The notes below the pieces were generated by a model. It was not told where the DNA came from. It made no database searches and saw only the letters and a program-made list of their open reading frames with translations. From Roseitranquillus sediminis (GTDB taxonomy: Bacteria > Pseudomonadota > Alphaproteobacteria > Rhodobacterales > Rhodobacteraceae), in contig NZ_JAFFOB010000015.1 of assembly GCF_016918935.1 (NCBI RefSeq), positions 496,001 to 560,000 of the forward strand: a DNA stretch of 64,000 bases, written 5' to 3'. The translations under genes were made by a program, and so were the position numbers. Below, in pieces: positions 39,080 to 47,780 of the stretch (position 1 is the first letter of the stretch; each line of letters begins with the position of its first letter).

Positions 39080-41733
39080 GCGCATTCCTCCACGGCAGGC
39101 GGCGCCGAGTGCAGGGTCAGAGCGCCGACCTTCAGCGCCAGCAGTTCGTTTGCCGCGGGCGTCAACTGCGCCGCGAGCGTCCTAGGCGCTGGCGGCAGGA
39201 CCAGCGGGTCATCCGAGCGCGACGCGGCAGCGGAGAAGAGTCCCAGCGCCGTCACCTGCGCCCAGGTCACACCGTCGACCGTCTGGGCCACGGCCTCGAT
39301 CCGAGTCGCGTATTCGCGCCCGCCGAGCCGCCGTGCCCGCAGGGCGAAGAGCCCGTGCCTGTCCGCCTCCTCAGCGTCCATCGGCGCCAGCGCGGCGATC
39401 AGCGCCGCCTCGACGTCGGCCTCGACGAAGCGCCCGTCGAGGCCGTAGCGCAGGTCGATCCAGACCTGCCGCAGGAACGCCTGCTCGACCGTCAGCGCAA
39501 AGCGGTTCGGCCCGCGGCAGCGCTGGTAGGAGGCGATCATCTCGCGCACCTCTTCGAACTCGTCCTCGCGCCCATGCTGCAAGAGGACTCGCAGCACGAC
39601 GCCTGGCACCCCGTCGGCGATGTCCCACTGGGCGCGAACGCGGGCGACGCCGGGGATCGTCATCATCTCGTGCTCGTAGTCGGCGAGGCTGACGAGGCGG
39701 CCCAGCGACTGCACCTTGCCCGGCGCCGCCTCGCGCGCATTCTCGGAATCCTCGCGGTCGGTGCCGCCGAAGACGCCCTCGGGCATCTGCAGCTTCTTCA
39801 CCTCCGGGATGCGCTCCCCGGGGTTCGGCGTGGCGTCGGGCTTGAGCGGCCCGCGCGCGCCGCTGCCGGTGCGGAACATGGCGCTCACGTTCCCCACGCC
39901 CGAGGGCAGCCGCGCGCCGGTGCGGCCGTCGCCAAACTGGACCCAGCTCACGCCGTCCGCGTCCTCGCGCACGACGTAGACCTGTGCGTCGAGCGGCTGG
40001 CCGAAGAGGCTCGCCACGCGTCTCCAGAGCCGGTTCTCCACGTAGACGCTCAGCTCGGGGACGTGCGGCGGCGTCGCTCCGGGCGAGATGTGGTAGGTCA
40101 GCGGCTTCGGCAGGCGGAACGTCTGGAAAGCGGCGCGGGCGTCGCCGTTGCCCAGCACCTCGGTCGGGACAGCCTTGCCCTCGTCCACGTCGACCAGGTT
40201 GCCGAGGACGGTGATCGCGCCCGTCTCCTCGTCGAACTCCTCCTTGCGGAAGATGGCGGGCGGGGCGTCGAACGACAGCGGCCAGAGCTTCGGGTCGCCG
40301 GTGCCGGAGAAGTCCGCCGCCTCGTCGATGCAGGTCAGCGTCTGGATGCGCCCGTCCGCCTCGTCCCAGAGCGTCAGGCGGCGGTTGGCGATCTCCTTCG
40401 CCTCGGTCGTCGTGCCGTAGAAGGCGAGCGCCTCGGTGCCGGTGGTGAAGTTGCCGCCGTAGGCGTGGGCGCGGCGGCGGAGGCCGATGGCGGGGCTGGT
40501 GACCTCGTGGATGCGGTAGTCGCGCACGTCCGCCTCGGCCGAGTAGAGGCCCGAATGGCTGACGAGAGGCGCGTTTATGGTCACGACGGTCAGCGGGCTG
40601 GTCTGCGAGGCGTAGCCCAGCGACGTCGCCCGCAGGCGTGTGATGCGGCGCAGCACCGCGAGATCCCGGACGCTGCTCGAATACCGGATGCGCGTCGCGA
40701 CGATGACGTCGGAGCGCACCGCGAGGTCCTGCACTTCCTGGTCGAGCGGGATGTCCTCGGCCGGGACGCTTTCGCTGAGGCTGAGGTTGGCGCAGGCGTG
40801 GTTCGGGCGGACATGGCGCTCGTAGCCGGTCGTCTTCTCCTTCGCGCCGGCGATCTTGCCGCTCTCGATGACGTTCTCGGTAAAGGTGGCCGGGGCGGCA
40901 TGACCGAAGTGGCGGAAGGTGCGGCCGAGCCGGTAGGCGGTGGCAGGCGCGCTCCAGCTCTGGTCGAGCGGGGTTTCGAAGGTCACGATGGTGCGGTCGA
41001 GGACGGTGCGCACCTCCTTCACCTTCACCACCTGCGGCCGCTTTTGATCGCTGGTGAAGCTGGAACTGTGTGTGGACCAGGCGGGCGGCGCCGACAGGAT
41101 CATCAGCCGGTCGCCCGGCTGGAGGTCCAGCGCCGCGATGGCGGACATCGTCGTCGCGCCGCCTGCGGAAGCGATCTCGATCTCGGTGGCGTTCGACGGG
41201 ATGGCGGAGAAGTAGGTGCGCTTGCGGTAGAGGCGGAAGCGCGAGAGGTGCGGCCAGGCGACCAGCTCCGTCTCGGTCTGGAACTCCGCCGGCTGCTTGC
41301 TCTCCTCTAGGTCGGCCTTGAGCGGGAAGCCGGCCGGAACGGTGACGGGGCGACTGCCCTTCACTTCGAACGCGACGGTGCCGCGCCCGCCGAGGCCTGG
41401 GGCGAGGCGATAGCCGGTGAGGCGGACAAGGTCCGCGACGCTCTCGCGCCAGGCGGCGGTGCGCAGGAACGCCTCGTTCGCATAGCGTTCCTGATAGAAG
41501 CTGAGGATGTCGCCGAGGATCGCCGCGCCCTCGACCAGGGCGATGGCCGGATCGTCGGCGCCGCAATGCGTCCAAGCAGCCAGCGCGACCTCGCGGTCGA
41601 GGTGGCGCAGCATCGCCTCGACCATGTCGGGGTAGGCGCCGATGCGGTAGGCGATGCGGTCCAGCGCCGGGCGGTTCGCCGGACGCCGCGGGAAGAGGAA
41701 GTCGTCGGTGACGAAGGGCTCGCAGTCGGCCAT
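39076..41733 (-). CDS. Baseplate assembly protein J-like, second copy (Afp12-like position)
   Basis: An 885-aa baseplate wedge protein of the eCIS. N-terminal MADCEPFVTDDFLFPRRPA leads to LVEGAAILGDILSFYQERYA and VRLTGYRLAPGLGGRG, typical of the putative baseplate assembly protein family. The C-terminal third (VSLADYEHEMMTIPGVARV and LIAALAPMDAEEADRHG) is the baseplate J signature region. ATG 41733 overlaps the stop of the preceding J gene (TGATG). Together with that gene it would form the gp6/gp7-like wedge around the hub. Exact correspondence to Afp11 or Afp12 is inferred from order. Confidence 0.88.
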   Translation of the reverse strand: MADCEPFVTDDFLFPRRPANRPALDRIAYRIGAYPDMVEAMLRHLDREVALAAWTHCGADDPAIALVEGAAILGDILSFYQERYANEAFLRTAAWRESVADLVRLTGYRLAPGLGGRGTVAFEVKGSRPVTVPAGFPLKADLEESKQPAEFQTETELVAWPHLSRFRLYRKRTYFSAIPSNATEIEIASAGGATTMSAIAALDLQPGDRLMILSAPPAWSTHSSSFTSDQKRPQVVKVKEVRTVLDRTIVTFETPLDQSWSAPATAYRLGRTFRHFGHAAPATFTENVIESGKIAGAKEKTTGYERHVRPNHACANLSLSESVPAEDIPLDQEVQDLAVRSDVIVATRIRYSSSVRDLAVLRRITRLRATSLGYASQTSPLTVVTINAPLVSHSGLYSAEADVRDYRIHEVTSPAIGLRRRAHAYGGNFTTGTEALAFYGTTTEAKEIANRRLTLWDEADGRIQTLTCIDEAADFSGTGDPKLWPLSFDAPPAIFRKEEFDEETGAITVLGNLVDVDEGKAVPTEVLGNGDARAAFQTFRLPKPLTYHISPGATPPHVPELSVYVENRLWRRVASLFGQPLDAQVYVVREDADGVSWVQFGDGRTGARLPSGVGNVSAMFRTGSGARGPLKPDATPNPGERIPEVKKLQMPEGVFGGTDREDSENAREAAPGKVQSLGRLVSLADYEHEMMTIPGVARVRAQWDIADGVPGVVLRVLLQHGREDEFEEVREMIASYQRCRGPNRFALTVEQAFLRQVWIDLRYGLDGRFVEADVEAALIAALAPMDAEEADRHGLFALRARRLGGREYATRIEAVAQTVDGVTWAQVTALGLFSAAASRSDDPLVLPPAPRTLAAQLTPAANELLALKVGALTLHSAPPAVEECA

Positions 41734-44237
41734 CACTGCCTCCCTCCGCGCAGGTCGAAGGCGATCGAGCCGCGCTCCATGTGGTCGGGGTCGTTGCGGA
41801 CCAGCACGATCTCGTCGAAGCCCATTTCCAGCACCTCGGGCTCGGGCAGGCCGGGCGTCGCGGCGTCGAAGCGCTTCATGCCGATGGAGACGACGTGCTC
41901 GACGCCCGCCACCTCGTGCACGCGGGCCGCGATCCGGCTGCGGTGCAGCGCCTCGCCGAAGGTCCACTCGTCGACGTTGAAGAAGCCGGGGCGGCCGTCC
42001 CAGGTCCAGCCGTCGGAGAAGGTCTGCTCCAGCTCGCCGCGCACGTCCTCTGGCCAGGCGTCGGGGCGCAGGCAGAGCCGCACCTCGATCTTGAGCGGCA
42101 CGAAGCGGGGCGGGCGCAGCTCGATGTCCTCGCCGATCAGGCGGACGGCCTCCAGATGCGCGGCCAGCGTCGACACCAACTCGTCGTCCAGCTCGGTCGT
42201 GCCGACGGGATCGACCACCAGCCGGACGGTGCGCCAGCTGCCGGTCCAGGCGTAGGAGGCGACGGCGCGCTGCACGCCGGGCACCTCCTCCGCGCGGGCG
42301 ATGTAATCGGCGAGCGTCACCGCGCGGAGTTGGTGCGCGCGGTAGGCCTCCGGCGCGTTGCGCAGGATCTCGGCCACCGGCTCGGGGTCGCGGCCGTCGG
42401 TCACGTCGAACGGGTTCGTCACCGCCTCGATGGCGCCCGCGAGCGCGCCGCCGAGGGGGGCGAAGCCGGTGATCGCGTCCGCGCCGACGTTGCCCGCCTG
42501 TCCGCCGCCCACCTGGTAGATCGCGTGCACGACCGCGCCCGACGGCAGCAGCCGCCCGTTCACGCCGTTGCCGAAGCGCAGGACGCTCTCTTGCCGTTCG
42601 TCCGTCTCCACCACGAAGTGGTCGCCGTTTTCGGCGCTGTCGTCGCTGTGGACGAGGCTCGGCACCTCGTCCCACTCGTTCGTCGCGCCGCCCGGCTCCT
42701 CCACTGTCACGATCAGGGTCGAGCGCGGGGGCACCCGGCCGCCGGGAACGATGGGCAGGTACGCGAGAGGGCTCAGCTCGTGCGGCAGCGGGCAGAGCAC
42801 GGCCCGCGTCTCGCCGTAGAGCACCTGCCGGGCGAAGTGGCGGTGGATCTCGGCCGGACCGTCCTGCGGCAACGGCGTTCCAGGCTCGTGGAAATGCGCG
42901 ATGGCGGGCAGGCCGTGGTGCAGCGTCACGAGGTTGCCGTAGAAGGCCGAGATGCCCTCGACCGGTCCGTCCGGGCAGAGCGTGGTGAAGGCGTAGTCCC
43001 GCCGGAGCGCGTCCTCCTCGCGCCAGCGTACGCGCACCACGTCGCGCCCCTCCAGCGGGTCGTGGATGAGGGTCGCCGGCGGCTCGAGCCTCAGCACCTG
43101 CCGGGCGCGGCGGTCGTAGCCGGCGCGACGGCCGGTCAGCGGGTTCAGCTCCTCGGCGACGAGCAGGCGCGTCAGCGTTCCGTCGTCGACCGCATCCCGA
43201 AGCTCGGCCACGGTGATCGGCGATCCGGCGGGCAGGGCGAGGTCCGCGCCGGTCGCGCCGGCGGGCAGGGCGGGCTGCGCACCGGACCAGCTGTGCAGCT
43301 CGAAGCGGTTGAAGCCGGGGGCGAGGACGGTGCGCCCGTCCGGCGGCAGCCGCGTCTCCCGCGTGGCGAAGGCCACCGTGTCGCCTTCCGCGTCGGGACC
43401 GCCCGCCCATGCGACGAGGTCCTCGCCGAGCGTGAACGGCGCCGTCCCGCCGGCCACCGTGACGCGTCCCCAGGTTGAGGACTGCTGTCCCTGGTGGATG
43501 TGGTAGTCCATCAGCCGGGCGTGACGCGCGAGCGAGACGCGGCTGCGGGCGCTGCCGAAATAGGCCTCGTTCATCACCCGGTCCTGGTAGTCCGAAAGCT
43601 CGTCCGCCGCGGCGGAAAAGAGGCCGATCAGCACCTGGTCGAAGTCCGCCTCGCTGGTGGCCCGCCAGCCCGGCACCCGGTCCATCATCGCCGAGATCAG
43701 GACGTGCCGGAACGAGTCGTAGTCCTTGGCGAGGTAGTCGATGACCGGCGTGGCGGGCCTCGGGCGCCCCTTCTCCCACGGCGGATCGCAGTCGTTGGTG
43801 AAGCAGCCGGGGCGAAACTTGAAGTCGAGGCGGGCGAAGAACGGGTCGATCCGCGCGGGATCGAAGACCAGCTCCAGCGTGTAGGTGGAGTAGTCGCCGA
43901 CGGGCTCCAGCACCAGCACCACCGCCTCGGGCACCGGCCCCGCCTCGGCGTGGATGCAGCGCACCTCGCCCGCGCCGGGGCCCGCGCGCACGCGGTGGCC
44001 GCCATGCACGGCGAAGATGTCGCGCGGCTCGGTGCCGCCGGCGATCTCCGCCAGAATGTCGGCGACGTGCAGGTCGTTGAAAAGGTGCAGCTCGACCCGC
44101 GCCTGTCCGGGCGCGGCGGGCGGCTCGAACGAGACCAGCGCCGCGCGGAGGCCGTTGAGGTCCGCCGCGAAGAGGTCGCGAGCGCGCTCGTCCACCGCGT
44201 CGAGGTTCCGGATGGGCTTGAGCGTCTCCTGCCACAT
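41733..44237 (-). CDS. Baseplate assembly protein J-like, first copy (Afp11-like position)
   Basis: An 834-aa protein of the putative baseplate assembly family. Visible: TPVIDYLAKDYDSFRHVLIS (residues about 150-170), FDQVLIGLFSAAADELSDYQ, VMNEAYFGSARSR, SLARHARLMDYHIHQGQQ, and in the C-terminal part LADYIARAEEVPGVQRAVAS and DVTDGRDPEPVAEILRNAPE, which is the gpJ core. It forms the inner ring of the baseplate wedge in contractile tails. It begins 2 nt after the gp25 stop and runs directly into the second J gene. Confidence 0.9.
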   Translation of the reverse strand: MWQETLKPIRNLDAVDERARDLFAADLNGLRAALVSFEPPAAPGQARVELHLFNDLHVADILAEIAGGTEPRDIFAVHGGHRVRAGPGAGEVRCIHAEAGPVPEAVVLVLEPVGDYSTYTLELVFDPARIDPFFARLDFKFRPGCFTNDCDPPWEKGRPRPATPVIDYLAKDYDSFRHVLISAMMDRVPGWRATSEADFDQVLIGLFSAAADELSDYQDRVMNEAYFGSARSRVSLARHARLMDYHIHQGQQSSTWGRVTVAGGTAPFTLGEDLVAWAGGPDAEGDTVAFATRETRLPPDGRTVLAPGFNRFELHSWSGAQPALPAGATGADLALPAGSPITVAELRDAVDDGTLTRLLVAEELNPLTGRRAGYDRRARQVLRLEPPATLIHDPLEGRDVVRVRWREEDALRRDYAFTTLCPDGPVEGISAFYGNLVTLHHGLPAIAHFHEPGTPLPQDGPAEIHRHFARQVLYGETRAVLCPLPHELSPLAYLPIVPGGRVPPRSTLIVTVEEPGGATNEWDEVPSLVHSDDSAENGDHFVVETDERQESVLRFGNGVNGRLLPSGAVVHAIYQVGGGQAGNVGADAITGFAPLGGALAGAIEAVTNPFDVTDGRDPEPVAEILRNAPEAYRAHQLRAVTLADYIARAEEVPGVQRAVASYAWTGSWRTVRLVVDPVGTTELDDELVSTLAAHLEAVRLIGEDIELRPPRFVPLKIEVRLCLRPDAWPEDVRGELEQTFSDGWTWDGRPGFFNVDEWTFGEALHRSRIAARVHEVAGVEHVVSIGMKRFDAATPGLPEPEVLEMGFDEIVLVRNDPDHMERGSIAFDLRGGRQ

Positions 44238-44239
44238 GG

Positions 44240-44617
44240 CTACTGCCCCTGCCTCTGGAAGCGGAGGAGGCGGCTGTCCTCGCTGCCCGCCGGGCGGAAC
44301 TTGACGAGGATGTCGATGCGCTCGCCCTCGAACTCGACCTCCAGCGCCTCGACCGTCAGCCGGTGGCCGAGCCAGCGCGACAGCGCCTGCGAGATCCGCG
44401 CCTTGGTCACGCCGCGCAGCACGTCCGACGCGGGCTCGAACACCAGCCGCCGCACGCCGCCGCCGAACTCGGTCAGGAACGGCCGCTCGCCGGGGTTCGT
44501 CAGCAGGAGCTGCAGCACCTCGTCGCGCACGTGGTCGGAGTCGCTCGCCGGCGTCACGCTGCGCCCGTCCGCGCCGATGCGGAACGGAAAGGCGATATGA
44601 CGCCCGGCGGAGGTCAA
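44240..44617 (-). CDS. gpW/gp25-family baseplate wedge protein
   Basis: A 125-aa protein of the T4 gp25/P2 gpW lysozyme-like baseplate family, which caps the sheath at the baseplate. Diagnostic text: RDEVLQLLLTNPGERPFLTEFG, in pieces EVLQLLLTNPGERP and FGGGVRRLVFEPASD, and VEFEGERIDILVKFRP at the end. The only start that fits is TTG 44617, which overlaps the preceding TGA in TTGA, so translation probably depends on the upstream gene. Catalytic residues of true lysozymes are not expected in this family. Confidence 0.92.
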   Translation of the reverse strand: MTSAGRHIAFPFRIGADGRSVTPASDSDHVRDEVLQLLLTNPGERPFLTEFGGGVRRLVFEPASDVLRGVTKARISQALSRWLGHRLTVEALEVEFEGERIDILVKFRPAGSEDSRLLRFQRQGQ

Positions 44618-44958
44618 AGCCCCTTCGCCTGCTGCTGGGTGTAGGAGACGGTCGCGGGGCCCTGGGGGATCTGCTCGGCGCTGTAGCAGAGGCCTACGCT
44701 CGACTGCAGCAGGACGCCGATGCCGTTGACCGTGGTCTGGGTCGCCGCGGCGGTCCAGCGGACGGTGACGCAGGGCTGCGGCTTTGTGCCGGCGGGGATC
44801 GGCACCTGAAACGGGCAGCCGCTGACGGTGTGGATGTCGGTCTCGAGGCAGACCGGGCTGCCGTCCGCCTTGACGCTCGACTGGCTGGTCGAAAGCGAGA
44901 CGGTGCCTCCGTGGGGGCACATGACCGTGGCGGCCGTGTTGATGATCGGGATCGTCAT
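44614..44958 (-). CDS. PAAR-like spike-tip protein
   Basis: A 114-aa protein with MCPHGGTVS near the N-terminus, VCLETDIHTVSGCPFQVP, QPCVTVRW and LCYSAEQIPQG. Its position directly after the spike gene, its small size and its Cys/His pattern fit the PAAR-like (DUF4280-type) tip that sharpens the spike of contractile systems (Afp10 position), probably binding a metal. ATG 44958 overlaps the spike stop (ATGA). The match is by layout and motif; classical PAAR repeats are not distinct. Confidence 0.75.
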   Translation of the reverse strand: MTIPIINTAATVMCPHGGTVSLSTSQSSVKADGSPVCLETDIHTVSGCPFQVPIPAGTKPQPCVTVRWTAAATQTTVNGIGVLLQSSVGLCYSAEQIPQGPATVSYTQQQAKGL

Positions 44959-45524
44959 CCGCCCACCTTGAAGGCGTCGTTCACCAGGCTCGCGCCGGCC
45001 GTCGTCACCTTCACCATGCCGTCGTTGATGTTCACCTCGCTCGAGGTGAGCTTGATCTTGCTCTGGCCGATGGAGATCGTGATCTCGCTCGAGCCGATGA
45101 CGATCTCGGCGCCGCCCGGATGGACCAGCTTTATCTCGTCGCCGTCCTCGTCGAGGAGGAGCTGGTGCCCGGCGCTGGTGGCCAGCAGGCGGGCGAGGTT
45201 GCCGTCGGGCGTCGGGCGCTGACCGTCGGCCCACCAGCAACCGCTCCAGATCGGGCGCGAGAGGTCGCCACCCTCGAATTCGATCCAGACGCCGTCGCCC
45301 ACCTCGGGCATCAGGGCGAGGCCGTGCGAGGCGCCGGCGAAGGGCAGGCACGGCAACGCCCAAGGCGAGACCTGATCGCCGAAGACCGCCGGCACGTCCG
45401 CCTTGATCCGCCCCAAGCCGTTGGGGTCGTCGATGTCGTTCACGAGGCCGCGGTACTTGCCGAAGTAGCGGGTGCGCTGGAACTCGCTGACCCGCTCGAG
45501 GATGCTCTCGAAATCGCCGTCCAT
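44955..45524 (-). CDS. Baseplate spike protein, gpV/gp5-like
   Basis: A 189-aa protein of the phage baseplate assembly V/VgrG OB-fold family. It begins FQRTRYFGKYRGLVNDIDDP and continues GRIKADVPAVFG, SPWALPCLPFAG and PEVGDGVWIEFEGGDLSRPIW, the OB-fold core. C-terminal beta-repeats (EIVIGSSEITISIGQSKIKL) would form the triple-stranded needle. In Afp/PVC particles hub and spike are one protein (Afp8); here they are two genes. ATG 45524 follows the hub stop by one nucleotide. Confidence 0.9.
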   Translation of the reverse strand: MDGDFESILERVSEFQRTRYFGKYRGLVNDIDDPNGLGRIKADVPAVFGDQVSPWALPCLPFAGASHGLALMPEVGDGVWIEFEGGDLSRPIWSGCWWADGQRPTPDGNLARLLATSAGHQLLLDEDGDEIKLVHPGGAEIVIGSSEITISIGQSKIKLTSSEVNINDGMVKVTTAGASLVNDAFKVGG

Positions 45525-45525
45525 C

Positions 45526-46629
45526 TCAGAATACTCCGCCGAGGAAGGGCAGGCCGCCGCCCGGGTCGGAGACGGCGTTGCGCCTGGCCTCGATTTCCTG
45601 CGTGTAGACCGACGTGTTGATCCGGTGCGTGACCTTGCGGATCAGCCAGTCGCCCGAGTAGGGCGTGTCGCCGGCCTTGATCGCGATCGTCCTGTATGGC
45701 GCGAGGACGGCGTCGTAGCAGCCGGGCACCACCTGACCGGTCATCTTCAGCGAGTAAGATGCGTGCCGTGCCTGCGCGTCGGTCTCGCTTTCGGGATCCT
45801 CGCGCGTGTTCTCTTCGGGCGGCAGCTCGCGCAGGGCGCTCTGGTCGTCGGAGACCTGCGGCAGCCCGCCCAGCAGGTCCTGGTCCTGCGCCGACCGTTC
45901 GGCCGAGACGACCTGCTGGTCCGAGATCCTGAGGCTCCAGCCGCGGGTGCGCTCCTGCCCCTCGCTGTCGTCGTCGAAGGTGGCGCCGGTCAGGTTGCGC
46001 TTGTCGCCCAGAAGGACGAGGGGCGGCAGGCTGGACCGCGACGTGTCGGGCGGGCGGAAGCAGCCGACGCTCTGCGACGGCGCCTCGCCCGGCAGGACAT
46101 AGGCGAGATAGCCGTTGACCTTGGCGAGCTCGCGGACGAACTGGATCGGCGTGCCGCGCTTGACGGTGATGGGCTGCGCGCCGGATGTCGGCAGCACGTC
46201 GGTCGAGGTGATGGTTGAGAAGCGGCCGAACATTTCGGTCGCGAGGTCGGAGTCCAGCCTTTCCTCGAAGACCTCTGTGGCTTCCTCGCGGTTCATCAGC
46301 ACGCTGTCGTCGCGCACGACGAGGTTCACGACGCTCTCGCCGGGACTGGCGCTCATCTCTGCGGTGACGCCGGCGACCGGCCCGTCGATCAGCGGCACGA
46401 ACGCGCCCTTGCCGAGCTGCACCTCGATGCGAAAGCGCGAGAAGGGCTGCGCGAAGTCCCGCGCCTGGTTCTTCCAGTGCCCCTTGTCGTCGAGGCAGAG
46501 GACCATCCGGACCCGCGCCTCCCACGCCATCTCCATCTCCTGCTCGACCGTGATCTCCTCGACGCGCTCGAGCTCCTCGACCGTCGCCGGGCGGTCGCCG
46601 AAGAACATCCTGAACGCCGCGCCCGCCAT
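45526..46629 (-). CDS. Baseplate hub protein, gp27/phage late control D-like
   Basis: A 367-aa protein in the position and size range of the gp27-like hub of contractile tails. Features: VEEITVEQEMEMAWEARVRM near the N-terminus, MSASPGESVVNLVVRDDSVLMN, the helix VFEERLDSDLATEMFGRFS, and the late-control-D-like ITVKRGTPIQFVRELAKVNGY in pieces (VKRGTPIQFVRELAKVNGYL). C-terminal YSGDWLIRKVTHRIN is typical of hub domain ends. The start codon overlaps the LysM gene stop (TGATG). It should bind the tube above and the spike below. Confidence 0.82.
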   Translation of the reverse strand: MAGAAFRMFFGDRPATVEELERVEEITVEQEMEMAWEARVRMVLCLDDKGHWKNQARDFAQPFSRFRIEVQLGKGAFVPLIDGPVAGVTAEMSASPGESVVNLVVRDDSVLMNREEATEVFEERLDSDLATEMFGRFSTITSTDVLPTSGAQPITVKRGTPIQFVRELAKVNGYLAYVLPGEAPSQSVGCFRPPDTSRSSLPPLVLLGDKRNLTGATFDDDSEGQERTRGWSLRISDQQVVSAERSAQDQDLLGGLPQVSDDQSALRELPPEENTREDPESETDAQARHASYSLKMTGQVVPGCYDAVLAPYRTIAIKAGDTPYSGDWLIRKVTHRINTSVYTQEIEARRNAVSDPGGGLPFLGGVF

Positions 46630-46898
46630 CAGGACCTCGGAACCATGATCGTGCGAAGCACTCGGGTGACGAGTGTCCGCGAGTCGCGCGCGCTGTTGGC
46701 GTCGGCGATGTGCCAGAAGCGGGTGCCGTCGTCGAAGCGGGCCTGCGCGATCAGGTCTAGACGGTCGCCCTGCTGCACGACGTGCGGATCGGCCGGAGGG
46801 GCGGGCAGACGGCGCAGGCGGATCGCCACGGTGCGGCGGCCGGCGACCTCGACCTCGTCTCGGGGAACCTTCGCGTAGCGGGATGTTTCGAGAAACAT
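46629..46898 (-). CDS. LysM-like domain protein of the eCIS
   Basis: An 89-aa protein with a C-terminal LysM-like module: HVVQQGDRLDLIAQARFDDG followed by FWHIADANS. Small LysM (tail protein X-like) proteins act near the hub and tube of contractile tails. The N-terminus (FLETSRYAKVP, VAGRRTVAIRLRRLP) is a short beta-rich segment. It starts 9 nt after the CIS_tube gene and overlaps the hub gene by one base. In Afp7/Pvc7 the LysM part is fused to the tube-adaptor domain; here it is separate. Confidence 0.85.
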   Translation of the reverse strand: MFLETSRYAKVPRDEVEVAGRRTVAIRLRRLPAPPADPHVVQQGDRLDLIAQARFDDGTRFWHIADANSARDSRTLVTRVLRTIMVPRS

Positions 46899-46907
46899 GG
46901 CGGGACC

Positions 46908-47582
46908 TCAGATCGGGATCAGCTCGACCACCTGCTCGGCGGTATTGGCGAGGTTGGCGATCGCTTGCGCCTCCTTGGCGATGTCGGTGAATTCCTGCGC
47001 GCCCCGCGCCAGCCAGTCGTCGGAGCAGGCGTCGACCTTGACGACCGAGATCTCGAGGTCGACCTCGGCGCGGACGGGGTTCAGCAGGTTGTCGTATTCC
47101 AGCTCGGCGATCTTCATCGAGTCGATGCGCACAGGGTGCAGCCGGGTCAGCCCCCAGATGAAGAGGATGCGCGGGAAGGCCTGCCGCGGGATCGGCTGGG
47201 TCGGCGGCTCCTCCTCGCCGCCGAGGCCCAGCGCGTCGCCGATGGCGTCGACGGCGGCGCCGAGGAGGCCGGCGATCTTGCCGCCCGGCAGCACCATCTT
47301 CTCCAGCGCCGCAAGCTGCGGCCCGATGCCAAATGTGCGCGCGAGGAACTTGTCCTCGTCGAGCGCGTCGGCGGCGGAGAAGTGGGCCTTGAGCGTGATC
47401 TTCTCGTACACCGTCTCGCCCGCCTGGCTCTGCTCGCGGTCGTTGGCGGCCTGCGGGCGCTGCGGGACCACGAAGGTGCGGTTCAGCGCCTCGGGGTTGA
47501 ACTGGAAGATCACCACGTTCGGGATCGGCCCGATCAGATCGGTGCCGTACTCGATCAGCGCGCCACGCAGCAGGAACGGCAT
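46908..47582 (-). CDS. eCIS tube-adaptor protein (CIS_tube domain, Afp7-like)
   Basis: A 224-aa protein with the contractile injection system tube protein N-terminal domain: GALIEYGTDLIGPIPNVVIF and FQFNPEALNRTF at the start, EKITLKAHFSAADALDEDKF, FPRILFIWGLTRLHPVRIDS, and DNLLNPVRAEVDLEISV. In Afp and PVC this domain links the inner tube to the spike hub. Its ATG overlaps the stop of the 64-residue gene (TGATG). Confidence 0.88.
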   Translation of the reverse strand: MPFLLRGALIEYGTDLIGPIPNVVIFQFNPEALNRTFVVPQRPQAANDREQSQAGETVYEKITLKAHFSAADALDEDKFLARTFGIGPQLAALEKMVLPGGKIAGLLGAAVDAIGDALGLGGEEEPPTQPIPRQAFPRILFIWGLTRLHPVRIDSMKIAELEYDNLLNPVRAEVDLEISVVKVDACSDDWLARGAQEFTDIAKEAQAIANLANTAEQVVELIPI

Positions 47583-47776
47583 CAGGCGTCTCCTCTCCGC
47601 TTGCGAACCTCGTCGACGACCTGCCGTGCCACCCGGTCGGCAAGGCCCTTCGGCGCCACCCGCGGATGCGCCACCGCCCGCTCCAGCGCGCCGGGCAGCT
47701 CGCGCGTCAGCCGCTGCGCCGCCTCGGGCGCGAAGCCCTTGAGCGTCAGGTTCAGCGCATCGAGCTTCAGGCGCAT
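47582..47776 (-). CDS. Small conserved eCIS protein, unknown function
   Basis: A 64-aa basic helical protein: MRLKLDALNLTLKGFAPEAA, then a helix with RVAPKGLADRVARQVVDEVR. Small genes of this type lie between the ATPase and the tube-adaptor gene in other eCIS clusters. It begins 4 nt after the ATPase stop and overlaps the next start. It could be a tube component, a chaperone, or a partner of the ATPase; the sequence does not decide. Confidence 0.75.
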   Translation of the reverse strand: MRLKLDALNLTLKGFAPEAAQRLTRELPGALERAVAHPRVAPKGLADRVARQVVDEVRKRRGDA

Positions 47777-47780
47777 CGCG

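Noticed and set aside
32627..39448. Very long plus-strand open frames antisense to the beta-helix, gpI-like and J genes
   Set aside because: GC-rich third-position bias leaves long open antisense frames; their Arg/Ala/Asp/Val-rich composition and lack of motifs mark them as shadows.
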